A DNA stretch of 64,000 bases from Cladochytrium replicatum. Its lineage: Eukaryota > Chytridiomycota > Chytridiomycetes > Cladochytriales > Cladochytriaceae. The position numbers and the translations under genes were made by a program. The stretch spans positions 310,001 through 374,000 of the forward strand of contig JAHLKD010000013.1 in NCBI GenBank assembly GCA_025526935.1. Direction: 5' to 3'. The notes under the pieces were generated by a model. That model worked only from the letters and a program-made list of their open reading frames with translations. It searched no databases and had not been told where the DNA came from. Positions within the stretch are counted from its first letter, which is position 1. Every line of letters begins with the position of its first letter. Shown here piece after piece: positions 33,259 to 44,219 of the stretch.

Positions 33259-35525
33259 ATGCAGGACAAACGCAGACGTGTATCAGGACACGGTGGCAAC
33301 AACAGCGCTCGAGAGCCGAGCTCCACATCTTCTTCCAATGACTCCAGTGAGTTGGGCCTGGCTTCTCAGCGTGCACCAGAGCTTCCTGCCGACGTTAGTT
33401 TTGCTGACTCTTCAGTGGGACAGGAGCCTGCAGCTGGATCAGTTCAACCATCAATGCTTTCATCAGACCCAGATGTTGATAGCATGTCGGACTGTAGAGG
33501 TAGTCAAGGCGGCATAGCGAAGGATTACATGTTTGGTTGCGAAATGCAAGTTGAGCCAGAAGGTCGATAAGACGGGATCAACAAAAAACTTCCTCTGGCA
33601 TCTGAAAAACCACCATGGAAGTATTGCTAGGTCACTTGGACTGTTGGACATCGTCCCCAAGGGACAACAGACATTGAATTTGGGCTCGCAGGAGAAGGAG
33701 CAAAACTTTGTGTTCAATCCAGACGTAGCGTGGCGGTCGATTTTGGACTGGATTGCTGCAGACAATCAGGCTTTTACTGTTGTGGAGAACGAGTTCTTTG
33801 TCAGCATGCTGAAGACTTTTCAGCCAAACTACACACCAAAGACGGCAAAAGCAGTGAAGCAAAAGGAGATGGATTTTTACCATAGGCAGAAGGAGCTCGT
33901 TAAAGGTCTGATTGTTGGTTCGCCTTCAAATGTATCAATAACAGCTGACTGTTGGACATCGAAGAACCAGATTTCTTTTCTTGGAATTACTGCCCACTTC
34001 ATCACGAAAGAATGGGAACCGCAGGACTTGCTGCTGCAGATGATTCCGATGGTTGGAAAGCATGAAGGCGTCGCCATGACTAATCAGCTTGTCAAGTGTC
34101 TGGATGAATTTGGCATGCTATCGGGTGAACGCTTATTGTGCATTACAACGGACAACTGTTCAAACAACTTTACCATGAGTGCTAAGCTGGAGACGCTATT
34201 GGAAGATAGGGATATTGCGTGGTCTGCAGAAACTCAACACATGCAGTGTATGGCACACATTATCAATCTTGCAGCAAAGGATTTTATCGATACATTCACG
34301 CCCGCAGGGGACACAGTCGCAAATGACAATAACTCCAGCGTTAATGTCATAAACCTTCTTTGATGGCTAGTTAGAGGAATCCGGTCTTCCCCAAAATGAC
34401 GAAGCTCATTTATTGATTCGTGCCGATTTGTGAAACTGGTTCCTCTATTACCAATTATCGATGTGACAACTCGCTGGAATAGCACGTTCTATATGGTCAA
34501 ACAAGCCTTACAGCTGCGAGAGGCAATGGACAAAATATGCTGGATTGAAGATTCTTTGAAAGATTGGTCAATAAATCCAAAGCAATGGGAGGTCCTACAG
34601 AAGATCTGGGATAGTTTGAGTGTTTTCGAGGTTATATCAAAGGCAATTGAGGGGTCTAGATATCCAACACTTCCGCTTGTTATTCCATTTTACAACGATC
34701 TTATCGATCAACTGGAGGACCTAGAGGAGGCAGAATTGGATGAAACTTTCACCAAACCATTTCGAAATGCACTAGATAAGCTGAGAATATATTACTCAAT
34801 CGCTAAGAGCCCGTGTTTAGCAGTTGCTACGGTACACGATCCTTGTTTTAAGGATCAATATTATCGATTTGCAAAGGCTTGGGAGAAAGATGTAGGAAGG
34901 GATCAGGTCACCCTAGTGCGGAAAGTCTGGGAGGAATCGTATAAGTCACGGAAAATCAAGAACAGTGGTGCCGATGTTTTTGGAAACACGCCAGAACGTC
35001 AACACGATTTGAGCGGAGCTTCCGGATGGACAGAAAAAAACGGACGCTGAACGCTTGAGAGCCATTAGATCCGTTTTCATCTGGCAAGAAGAGATTCCTG
35101 AGGAAAAAGATGAGCTGGATTGCTATCTTGGCGATCAGGTACTCCGCGGTATTGATTCCGATGGGAAGCCAATCAATATTATGGACTGGTGGAAGACCGT
35201 TGGAAGTGTGAACTTTCCAGCCCTAAGCCAGATGGCAATGGACTATTTAGGAATACCAGCAACAAGCGCTCCAGTTGAACGAAAGTTTTCAGCCGGGGTT
35301 GATTTGGTACCTGCAACTCGCAACCGCCTTGCTCCAAGAACAATAAATGCGTTGATGTGCCGTCATGACTGGTTGCATCAATTGAGTGCTGAAGAACCGT
35401 TCAAAAATGATTCCCTAGATTCAAAAAGTGATGTTAGTGAGGATTTTGTAAAGGTGCATAATTTTGGCGAGGATTTTGATGTGGTATTAGAGTTGGAAGC
35501 AACTGATGATAACCCACTCTTTTAA
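33259..35525 (+). pseudogene. hAT transposase, decayed
   Basis: The reading opens near 33259 with a Ser-rich leader and changes frame near 33540. A BED-type piece follows (FLWHLKNHHGS). The catalytic core has NVSITADCWTSKNQISFLG, then LLCITTDNCSNN and QCMAHIINLAAKDF. Two TGA stops lie in frame near 34362 and 34398. The reading resumes with DVTTRWNSTFYMVKQAL and the helical insertion region. A frameshift falls in a run of A near 35035. The C-terminal hAT dimerisation motif is well kept (DWWKTVG, LGIPATSAPVERKFSAG). The stop after SSPK sits where hAT proteins often have Arg, consistent with CGA to TGA change. Confidence 0.9.
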
Positions 35526-35559
35526 ATATACATTGCTGTTTAGACTGTTCATCTGTTGA

Positions 35560-36320
35560 AGTACCGTCCAGGAGTTGAGAAAGTGACCGCCTGGACAGAA
35601 TCCTATTGCGAGTAGTATTTGTAGAGAGGTTGGTTGTACTTGATTGAGATCAGTGAAGTATCAGTGAAGTACCGTCAATGAGCTGAGAAAGTGTCCGGGT
35701 GGACAGAATCCTATTGCGAGTAGTATTTGTAGAGAGGTTGGTTGTACTTGATAGAGATCAGTGAAGTACCGTCAATGAGTTGAGAAAGTGTCCAGGTGGA
35801 CAGAATCCTATTGCTAGTAGTATTTGTAGAGAGGTTAGCTGTACCTGATAGAGATTACTGAAGTTCCGTCAATGAGTTGAGAAAGTGTCTGGGTGGACAG
35901 AATCCTATTGCTAGTAACATTGATAGAGAGGGTAGTTGTATTGGATAGAGATCACTCAAGTACCGGTGGACAGAATCCTATTGCTACCCAGACAGACACA
36001 GTGACACTCAGTCTCCCAGATTCTGTCCACCCGGACACTTTCTCAACTTATTAACGGTAATGCAGTAATTTCTATCAGGTACAGCTAACCTATCTACAAA
36101 TACTACTAGCAATTGGATTCTGTCCACCCGGACACTTTCTCAACTCATTGACGGTACTTCAGTGATCTCTATCAAGTACAACTAACCTCTCTATCAATGT
36201 TACTAGCAATAAGATTCTGTCCACCCAGACACTTTCTCAACTCATTGACGGAACTTCAGTGATCTCTATCAAGTACTATCAAGTACAGCTAACCTCTCTA
36301 TCAATGTTACTAGCCAGTTT
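35560..36320. repeat. Inverted 97-base satellite inside the hAT element
   Basis: Plus-orientation units begin at 36024, 36121 and 36218 (exact 97-base spacing) with TGTCCACCCGGACACTTTCT. Opposite-orientation units are marked by GGACAGAATCCTATTG at 35593, 35701, 35798, 35895 and 35968. The two arrays face each other around 35990-36020 and could form a long hairpin. A single unit also lies at 32894-32990 near the left end. Confidence 0.92.
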
Positions 36321-36455
36321 CTTCCCTAGCTTATTATTATTTCCAGATTGGGTAGAAAACTATAGTGTCAGGGAAGTATTATAGCATACATTCCTGTAAC
36401 ATTCCGGCTAAGAACACTGGGCCAGTATCTTCCCACGACAAACATTACAAACACC

Positions 36456-37755
36456 ATGCCTCGAACTACAAAGAAGCGAGCTTTGAAACAATCCAAACCA
36501 TCATGTGAAAGAGAATCAAGTGCAGAACCGGTGACTGCACCTGAAACATCTCTGGGATCGGGTTCTGAAGTGGAAGAAGCAGAAGTAGGCCTTGATGTCA
36601 AATCGACAGATGTCAAATCGACAGATGTCAAATCGACAGATGTCAAATCGACAGTTCCTTCAAAGAAACCGGCGCGACGTGGTACTAAAGGGGATGCTGA
36701 CTATTTGCTCATCGACGGACTCTGACCTGCTTCAGACGTACGACTTTGGTATCGAAAATTCAAAGCAAGCGGCCACAGCTACGACTCGGAGGAGTTCATC
36801 AGCAACTGTCAAACAAATCGTGATGAATGCGGCCCAAGATTTGTTCTTCAAGGGTTGATCGACTGACTTAACTCTGACAGCAAGCTAGTTCGTCAAGCCC
36901 TGAATGAAATTCATGATGAATGCAGTGGACGAACGGAGTTCATAACAGCAGCAAACGCCTATCGTATGGAGTGCTTGAAAAGCTCTTCCTTTCAGAAGGA
37001 AACAACATTTCTGGACTTTTACAGGCGGCAGGGACACAAGTACGGCATTTACAGAGGAATGCCTGTCACTGCAAAGGTTGACAAGTTCCAAGTGACCATC
37101 AAACGAGCAGATGAGGACCGTGAAAGGACAAAACAGGTCCTCAAACAGACAGAAGGACTGTTGAACATGACAAAAGATCTTGAAGAGACAGCAATGAACG
37201 AGAGAAGGACCTGCATCGCAGCAGGAGTGCGAGAGAAGGCTCTCATTGATGAATTGGGCAGGGCGTTGCGTTGATTCAGCACGGCGAGCACGAAGAGCTA
37301 GCAAGATTCAGGGAGATCACCGCTGCAATAGAAAGGGAGAAGCAGGCGACTTCCCAGGAGATTTCACAGTGGAAATCACGTGTGACCGCCCTGGAGGGAG
37401 AGCTTGCTGCTCTGAAACGACAGGGTGGTCATTCAGAAGCTGCAGCACCTGCGGCGGCAACATCAACAGGCGGCCCAATAAGCATATCGTCGGCTATCAA
37501 GGGGATTGGTAGAATTCCGAAGGTACATCGAACCAGTTCTCCAACATCGGGCATCTTTCGTCCATAATGCTCCCTGAGGTGGATTGGAAACCTTGGAAGC
37601 CAGGTTTAGCCAAGGATTTCATGCTTTCAAATGACGACATCGATCGGTTCATCAGGACTGGGTTGGTGAAGGACGTAACCAGTGGTGGATGGGACTCTGA
37701 CGATATGAACCAGATACAGAAGCTGATTTGGGCTGTTCCACCTATCAACTTGTGA
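36456..37755 (+). pseudogene. Second gene of the hAT element, unknown protein, decayed
   Basis: Begins MPRTTKKRALKQSKP, basic then acidic, with a fourfold DVKST repeat. After a frame change it reads SDVRLWYRKFKASGHSYD and FISNCQTNRDECGPRFVLQ. One TGA follows LID at about 36862, after which the same frame continues with ALNEIHDECSGRTEF, FLDFYRRQGHKYG and a long coiled coil (RADEDRERTKQVLKQTEGLL) to about 37274. Another frame change leads to EREKQATSQEISQWKSRV, and a last piece ends VDWKPWKPGLAKDFML and DRFIRTGLVKDV. It is not a transposase and I recognise no family. The conserved-looking Trp, Cys and His suggest a once real protein. Its position inside the duplicated target sites makes it cargo or a second element gene. 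Confidence 0.6.
36594..36653 (+). repeat. 15-base tandem repeat, four exact copies
   Basis: GATGTCAAATCGACA occurs four times in a row within the second hAT gene and encodes DVKST four times. Frame is preserved because the unit is a multiple of three. Confidence 0.97.
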
Positions 37756-38055
37756 TTGTTCAGTGGAGTTTTGTTTCTTTTTACGATAGTGTTTCTAAAT
37801 AACACACTGTCCACACAGACACAAAATGTTCATGTCAATATCCGTGGTCTAACTCAAAGTTCAATCAATCCTCTCCTGGGCAGCAAAAACCCGGCGGGTC
37901 AGGGTCGGGTATGGGTTTCAACCACTTCGGGTCCGGGTATTCCCTTTGTACCCGTCAGTGACCCGGCGGGTCCCCGGACAATCACAACCCGACACAAAGG
38001 GTTTGATGCGGGTCGCCACTGAAACCCGGACCCGACCCGGACCCGCGGAACATTA

Positions 38056-38063
38056 GTTGAAAG
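38056..38063. repeat. Right target-site duplication of the hAT element
   Basis: GTTGAAAG directly follows the right hAT end (CCGCGGAACATTA), identical to the left copy at 32583. Confidence 0.9.
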
Positions 38064-39280
38064 TGACAGCAAAGGATGATGTTGTTGGAGATTTGCTGGA
38101 ACAGGTTGTTGCCAAGTTACAGAAGGAGGGGCGATCTTCAGTCACCACACAAGTTCATGGGTCAAATCACCACGAACGACACCAGTGAGTGGTGCCGGCC
38201 CAACAGAGGAACCCGCCAACTATGGTGGCGGATCACAATCAGCGGACCTTGCTTGTGATGTTGACAAAGTTCTGAACTCTCATTCAATTAGAGGTTACAA
38301 AGAGTCATGGTTCAGGACATGCTGTCAAGGGTCGCGCACGGTCAGCTAATTCGAGCTGAAGTCTCTCATCAAAGCCAGTGTCGATCCCATGAACCCTCCT
38401 TCATGCAGACGCCCCCAAACCTCACACAAATGCTGAGTGTTACGTTCAAAAGAAGATGTTGGGGTCTAAGGAGAAGAAGAACGGTTCAGGATCGCAGTCA
38501 AAGCCATCACGGACCACGACTGGTGACCGAAAGAACATTATTTGCACCTTCTGTGGGCAGAAGGGACCCATTCAGCCGAAATGTACTCTGTACAAAAAGC
38601 GAAACTCAAGGCCCAAAAGCCTAAAGGCAATGCTGCAAAGGCAAATGGTGCAGATGATTCTGATTCCGACAATCAATCAACTCCCAACTCGAAGGTTAGA
38701 GACACTGCTGTTAAGCACTCCTCCTCAATACTTTGCACTGATCAAATCTCTGATCACACCAATATAGCGCAATTAAGGCATTGAAGGCAAAGATCGACCA
38801 GACGGTACACATCATGCAAAATAATCAAGGCAATCTTGATTCAGGCACTTATGTGTGGGCACCAAACGTTCATGTTTTTAACAATATAGAACAATGCAAA
38901 TGTCTTGGAGAAGTTGAACTAGCAAACGGCACTGTTGTAACAGTCAAGGGTATTGGGGATCTTCTGTTTTCCGACTCAACCTTTTAGATTTGGGTATGTA
39001 GATAGATACCAATGTTCCAAAGGTGTGGATAGATGCTATATCCACAACTCAACAGTATCGCTGAATCAAAACCTTTTCGCACCTTCACAAAGAGACATCT
39101 AGAACAAAGCAACACTCAGGCTAAAAATTGGGGCATTCCTTTTGTGATATACCTGTTTGCCATAATCAGTCATTATTTTAAACAATGCTCTTCGGAGACC
39201 TGGAATCTCCAAGTTATGGGTATACGCTTGATCAATCGTATAGGGTCAATATGAGACCCGAGGTTTTCAAGCAACCCGAT
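38064..39280 (+). mobile_element. Copia gag/protease region, right part, fossil
   Basis: Contains a copia zinc knuckle (CTFCGQKGPIQPKCTLY, near 38550) and a protease-like start (NLDSGTYVWAP, near 38830) followed by LANGTVVTVKGIG. It is broken, and integrase and polymerase are missing. The fossil ends against the VPS41 fragment. Confidence 0.8.
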
Positions 39281-39289
39281 AATGAACTC

Positions 39290-40730
39290 TACACAGTAAG
39301 AGTGAGCACATTTGGTTTAGTAAACACGGAACCATGCTCGGCTTGTCCATAGTATATTTGATCAGATCTTCCCAAAGATCTTTATCATTTTGCTCTTTTG
39401 CAAAATCTATTGCGTAAGACAGAAATAGTTTAATGCCAGCGTGACAAATCTATCCCGTTTACTTGCCCTTTGCACATCACCCAATCTCTCAATAATCATA
39501 TACAGCGCTCTTCTGTTGTTGCCCATTTTTCCTAGTAAGTATACCATTTCTGGGACTAAATCACGAATTTCACAGATATCGTAAGCCTGAAGAAATAGAC
39601 AAGTTATTCCAGTACGATACAAATGCAATTACGTTAGGTACATCATCAAGTTTGTAGTATGTGCTGACTCTCAGGAAGTTTGATAAGGCAGGATAATCAT
39701 ACTCTGCGTAAAGGGCAACCTGTACACTGATGAGAAACGGACAACTCTGAATGATCATAAAATAAAATACCTGAAGAGGGTGAAATTGTGCAGCCTCGTG
39801 TGGATCCTTTCGGAAAACGCATCAAGGAATACGTGGAGCCAGCGAGGGTAGTCAACCAGCTGTTTGACAGTAGTCACCACCTTTAAATCTGGTCAGAAAA
39901 TTAAAGCATTGAAATTTGTTCTTGTCTTACTGGGAGCATGTCTGTATTGCTCACAAATATCTGTAATCCTCTCCCAAACCCAACTTTTCCGATCCTGATC
40001 AGAGTATCATCCAGGTCTCCATCGCCAAGCTTTTCCAGTTTGATTTTGTAATATCCATGGTCAATCATGTGTTCATCATACTCAATCACAAGTGAGACAT
40101 GATTTTGAATGACCGAGTACAAGTTGTGAAGCTTCACAAAGTTCAAAATGTTGGGCTTTCGTGACTTTAAACCATGAATGAGAGCCAGGTTGTATCGCTT
40201 GTTTGCGACATTACTCCAAATAGTATAAGCACTTTTGAAATACTCAGGTATCAACACTTACATCTCGTAGGCTGCCTCCAATAGGAGTGGACTATTTGGC
40301 TGCTTTGAGAGAGCTTTCTCTGTTTCATCTGTTAAGTCTTTGCTTATCAGAAGTTGCCACTCCTTTACAGTCTCAAGAAAAGTCTAACGAGTATGTGTTA
40401 TAAATACATGGTTGTATCACAAAACCAGTAACTACCTCGTGATCAGAGTTCAAAAAACAGGCAAGCACAATGTTATACACTCTTGCTAAAATGTAAGAAT
40501 AATCACCCATTCCCTCTTTTCACGAACACAACAACACACTTACATACCTTCACACACTCGAAGCTCATCACTCTCAGTAGCAATTCCCCAAATCTGTTGA
40601 CGACCCTATTGACTTTGGTTGACATATAGTCACATTGGATATGTTCTTTTTCTTCATGTCTCTCTCCAGTAGAAACCCATGTTTTCATTGCCTCTATACA
40701 GGATGACATGCTCAAAAAAGGATTGCTTTT
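39290..40730 (-). pseudogene. VPS41: Partial VPS41 (HOPS subunit), C-terminal half without its end
   Basis: Exon-like pieces on the minus strand follow VPS41 order: RVYNIVLACFLNSDHE, then FLETVKEWQLLISKDLTDE, then SAYTIWSNVANKRYNLAL and LVKLHNLYSVIQNHV-like sequence, then ALYAEYDYPALSNFLRVSTY, then LVPEMVYLLGKMGNNRRAL and MIIERLGDVQRA, then FAKEQNDKDLWEDLIKY. This covers the clathrin-repeat region. The N-terminal WD40 propeller and the C-terminal RING are missing from the window, and the copy ends where the copia fossil begins. Splice sites between pieces still look usable, so the loss may be recent. HOPS tethers vacuolar membranes; this copy cannot make a full subunit. Confidence 0.8.
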
Positions 40731-41294
40731 CCTTTGTTCTTCATGGTTACAAGACTTCTCCGCATTGAGTTCCGTTTGTACCCAAATTCAACTCCAAACC
40801 GACTCCTCTCCAATGACCTAAAATTCAATTGACAGGGACGCCAGTCGGGACCTTTCGATTCTTAGCATTTGCTGCTGTCCTTTCTCTTCTCTTCCTGTTA
40901 TTTAGTCTTTTCCTTGAGTTCTAAATGTTTTTTGTATTTAATTGTATATTTTGTTGATCTTGTCTAATTTCGGGTAAATGACTGAATTTCCAGGAGGGAT
41001 AACGATTCGTCATTCTCAAAACTTTCAAAGCCCGTATTGAACCATTAGCAAAATAAAGTATTCGAGCAAGGAGATATAGGTATGAATTGCGGTACTGCTC
41101 GGATAGTCAGCGCCCTCTTGTCCAGAGCTGAACGGCGTGGATCAACAAATTGAGGGCAGAGCATAATTACCCGCACTCCTTATGGATTCAGTTCCACAAA
41201 AATGTTTTGTTCTCTCCTTATGATTTGTATTTACTGAGCTGCATTGAGTTGAATTTGTTATCTTCCCAACACATCACTAAGCCACTAGCAACTA
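40731..41294. other. Spacer and TRAPPC5 upstream region
   Basis: No recognised gene. It is AT-rich and probably contains the TRAPPC5 promoter. Confidence 0.4.
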
Positions 41295-42194
41295 ATGTCC
41301 AACCGACCTTCATTCGTAGCAAAACGAGTCCCCATCCTCGACAGGAGCATTAACAAGAACCGCGGAAATGAGGTGAATTACAACTCTATCCCTACCCCCT
41401 CTAAAGTCTCATATCTCAATTCTTCCCAAATAAAGATAAATGTCGCTGCTTTTGCATTCCTGTTCTCCGAAATGCTGCAGTACGCACAGAAACGTGCGAA
41501 CGGGATCCAAGACCTCGAGAAGCGGTAAAAAAAGCACCATTACTCAGAGACCTGTTTTAATTCCATGCGTTTGGAACACTTAAAATTGTCTAGATTGAGC
41601 GATTTCGGGTACAGAGTCGGGATCCGTGTTCTCGAGCTCCAAGTCGCGCGGGACAAGCCCAACCGTCGCGAAAACAGAGTTCTCGGGATCCTGTACTTTA
41701 TCCACTCAAACGTGTGGAAGTCGTTGTTTGGGAAACAGGCGGATTCTTTGGAGAAGGGCACCGAGAACGACGATGAATGTAAGCTAGGATTTGGAGGGAA
41801 ATTAACTTCTTTTCGCGAGTTAATTTTTTTGGAAGACATGATTTCGGACAATGAACCACAGATCAGCAAGTTTATTTCGATACCGAAGGAGCTCTCGGTG
41901 CTCAATGCGGCGGCGTTCATCGCGGGGATTGTGGAGGCTGTTTTGGACGGATCGCAATTCGTATGTTTTGCAAAACGTTCCGGGTTAATTGGTTTTTGAA
42001 GGTGAGCGTGTTTCCTTTTTTTAGCCTGCGAGAGTGAGTGCACACAGCACAGGGACTGACCAGTTCCCACTGCGAACGACGCTACTGATCAAGTTTGACA
42101 AATCAGGTATGTAGATGTGAGAGATAATTGCATTTCATTTTATCGGATTTGTTATTTAGTGATGGCACGAGAGAAGACGTTCGAAACGAGATGA
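41295..42194 (+). CDS. TRAPPC5: TRAPP complex subunit 5 (Trs31)
   Basis: Six exons (41295-41372, 41436-41524, 41594-41778, 41836-41960, 42025-42106, 42160-42194) give 197 residues in one frame. The protein starts MSNRPSFVAKRVPILDRSI, a TRAPPC5 N-terminus. It continues VAAFAFLFSEMLQYAQKR, then LSDFGYRVGIRVLEL and FIHSNVWKSLFGKQAD, then FISIPKELSVLNAAAFIAG and the final IKFDKSVMAREK. It is a core small subunit of the TRAPP tether/GEF for Rab1/Ypt1 in ER-Golgi and Golgi traffic. All introns are 54-70 bases. The gene is complete. Confidence 0.95.
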
Positions 42195-42519
42195 AAACCC
42201 GTCCATTCAGGAATGACGATCTGAGTCGTTGGTACTCGGTTGGAGACTGCATTTTGTAGATATACTTTTTGCTTTCACAATTATAAACATGCTCAAGCAC
42301 AGTCATGCCGAATAGCTTTAGTTCATCCATCAGGCTATACTCTTTTGCAAGAAACTGGTGTATAAATTCCTCAATATTATCAGCAAGTAGACGAGCGTAA
42401 ACTATTCGGAAAGCAACAAATTCTCGGATCAGGGGCGGGAGGGGGAAAGAGAAAGACCTTGACAGAAGATATATAAAATCCCGTAACCCCAAGAAATTGA
42501 GAAACTGCTGGTCTTCCAC
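42103..42519 (-). CDS. Uncharacterised helical ORF overlapping the TRAPPC5 3' end
   Basis: A 138-codon frame with NFLGLRDFIYLLSRSF and EFVAFRIVYARLLADNIEEF looks helical and coding-like. The second stretch weakly recalls SAC3/GANP-type domains, but that is a guess. Its 3' end overlaps TRAPPC5 on the other strand by about 90 bases. It may be a fragment or the tail of a gene whose other exons I could not find. Confidence 0.3.
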   Translation of the reverse strand: MEDQQFLNFLGLRDFIYLLSRSFSFPLPPLIREFVAFRIVYARLLADNIEEFIHQFLAKEYSLMDELKLFGMTVLEHVYNCESKKYIYKMQSPTEYQRLRSSFLNGRVFISFRTSSLVPSLNNKSDKMKCNYLSHLHT

Positions 42520-42690
42520 TACACAGAGAAATATACTTACGTATTTTGGGTAGTCGACTGAGAAACTATTTGGTGAAAAAAAAGATAAAGAATATCATAA
42601 ACCAGGATACAAGTGGTGAGAAAAAGCGTCAACATCAACAAGAACCAAACAGGATGTGCGCATCAGAACATCCCAACAACCAATTACCAA

Positions 42691-44042
42691 TCATGCCAAC
42701 CGAACGCGCTTGTTCGGCCCGTCTTCAACCAGATCCGAAATCGACACCGGGGAACGCTGGACGTTCGCGGCCTGTGCAGCTGCCGACATCAAGACCTGCT
42801 TGGCGATCTCGGGGTCCAGGTTCAATGTCTGCAAAAACTTTGAAGCAGACGCAGTGGCAATCGAATTTGCTCCGGGAGTGACCGATTTGAAAAGTGGGCT
42901 GTTTCGTGTTCCGGGAATAACGGGTACGTCGGAGGGGTTGCTCCCAGCTGCCTCGGTTCCGTCACGAAGTACAAGTCCATTCTGCATTAAAAAAAGCTTG
43001 AGCATACGCTATCGGGATTGTAATTGCTAATCTGTACCTCCTCGTAAATGTCTCGCAATCGCTTGCCATTGTTGCGCTCGGTAACGAGCTGTCGAAGCCA
43101 CCTGATCTCCATTTCATACTCGACAAGCCTCTTCTCCAATGACTCGACCCGCGTGGACATCTCCTTTGCAGTTCGCGCAATTTCCTGCTCACGCATCTTT
43201 TTCTTTGCACGGAAGCGCGCGGACGCGGCTGTGTTGCGTTTGCGCTTGTCAGCTTCCTCTGCTGTCATCTCCTTGCCATCCTTGTTGTAATACACTTCCT
43301 GAGCCCCTTCATCGTCGTCATCTTCAGGAGCCGGTGATGGGCGAGCTGGTGGGCTCGACTTAGGTTTTGAGATGGCCTGTTTCTTGGACGGTGCCGCAAA
43401 GGGTTGGTTTTCGGGGAGGTTGTTAGAAGTGGCTGAGAGCAAGTGCGAAGATAACAGAGAGAATGCGTTAGAGTTTCCAGCGGCCGCAACGAGCTGAAGA
43501 GCCGCCGAGGCCAAGTCGGACACCGGGGCAGGCTGTGGTGCGGCAGGTAGCTGCATCAAGTTCAAGAGCATGGAGAAACTCGCAGGGTCGGGAGCCGCGG
43601 GGTTGGGCAGCTGTGTTGAAACACGCATGGCGTCCTTTTGTTGCTGTGAGCGGAGGAGGATCTGGGCGGTGAGCATGTTCAGATCGGAAGACTGGGATAA
43701 CTGGGCGGGCATCTCGCGGTTGTACAGCTGCGGGTGCTGGCTCTGCGAGGGCTGTCGAGACAGGCTGTAGTCAGTAGGCTGTGGAGGTGGGAGGTTCGGT
43801 TTTTGCTGTTGGGAGCGCAACATGCCCATGATGGCGGCAAAGTTTGCGGGCGAGCTGGAGGACTGCTGCTGGTCCTCGAGGAAACGGCCCATGGCAGAGA
43901 GGTCATCTGGGGAAGAGAGCGAGCCAGAAGGAGGGAATGCAGACGGGGGCGAGTCAGCGGAAGAACCGGCGACATCGAAGGCTCTGAAGTCTACGGACAA
44001 CCAAGGGTCGATGTCTTGCGCGGCGATAGAGTCATCCCACAT
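42691..44042 (-). CDS. bZIP transcription factor, Cys-3/Met4/MetR-type
   Basis: Two exons (44042-43038, 42981-42691) give 431 residues. The N-terminal two thirds are Gln/Pro/Ser-rich, typical of an activation domain. The basic region reads DKRKRNTAASARFRAKKK, the NTAASARFR form typical of fungal Cys-3/Met4/MetR and Cpc-1-like factors. A leucine zipper follows (VESLEKRLVEYEMEIRWL). The tail is Ala/Ser-rich and ends GPNKRVRLA. Members activate sulfur assimilation genes and are controlled by SCF-Met30/sconB. A Met30-type protein is encoded at 8-10 kb. An in-frame ATG at 44078 would add 12 residues. Confidence 0.85.
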
Positions 44043-44219
44043 GGCGAAAGATGTGGTTTTGGGGGGATAAGCACGCAATGTTAGAAGGGGAAAACGAGGA
44101 ACCGAGGATTACAAATAGAGGAGAAAGCACAGCCACTGGGAAAGCAGCACTGCCACAGAGATAGAAGATCATATCAATGGATCACTGGAATGACCATATT
44201 TGGGCGTATAGTTAATTAT

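Larger units (their letters stand above)
32591..38055 (+). mobile_element. hAT DNA transposon, 5465 bases, nested in copia fossil
   Basis: The left end is TAAGGATTGGCGGGTTTT. The right end, reverse complemented, is TAATGTTCCGCGGGTCCGGG; these are imperfect inverted ends rich in GGGTCGGGT. An exact 8-base duplication GTTGAAAG flanks both ends, the size expected for hAT. Inside, left to right: GGGT-rich subterminal DNA with palindromic TGTCCAnnnGGACA motifs, a decayed transposase (33259-35525), an inverted 97-base satellite (35560-36320), a second gene of unknown kind (36456-37755) and a GGGT-rich right end. Because the transposase has two in-frame stops and a frameshift, the copy is probably immobile now. 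The copia gag-like sequence continues on both sides. Confidence 0.88.

Noticed and set aside
35560-36320. Regular 97-base spacing considered as a CRISPR-like array
   Set aside because: The whole unit is repeated, not just short repeats with unique spacers, and the array turns around in the middle.
43139-44084. Several plus-strand frames of 65-116 codons across the bZIP gene
   Set aside because: They mirror the GC- and Gln-rich bZIP coding sequence on the other strand and show no domain.
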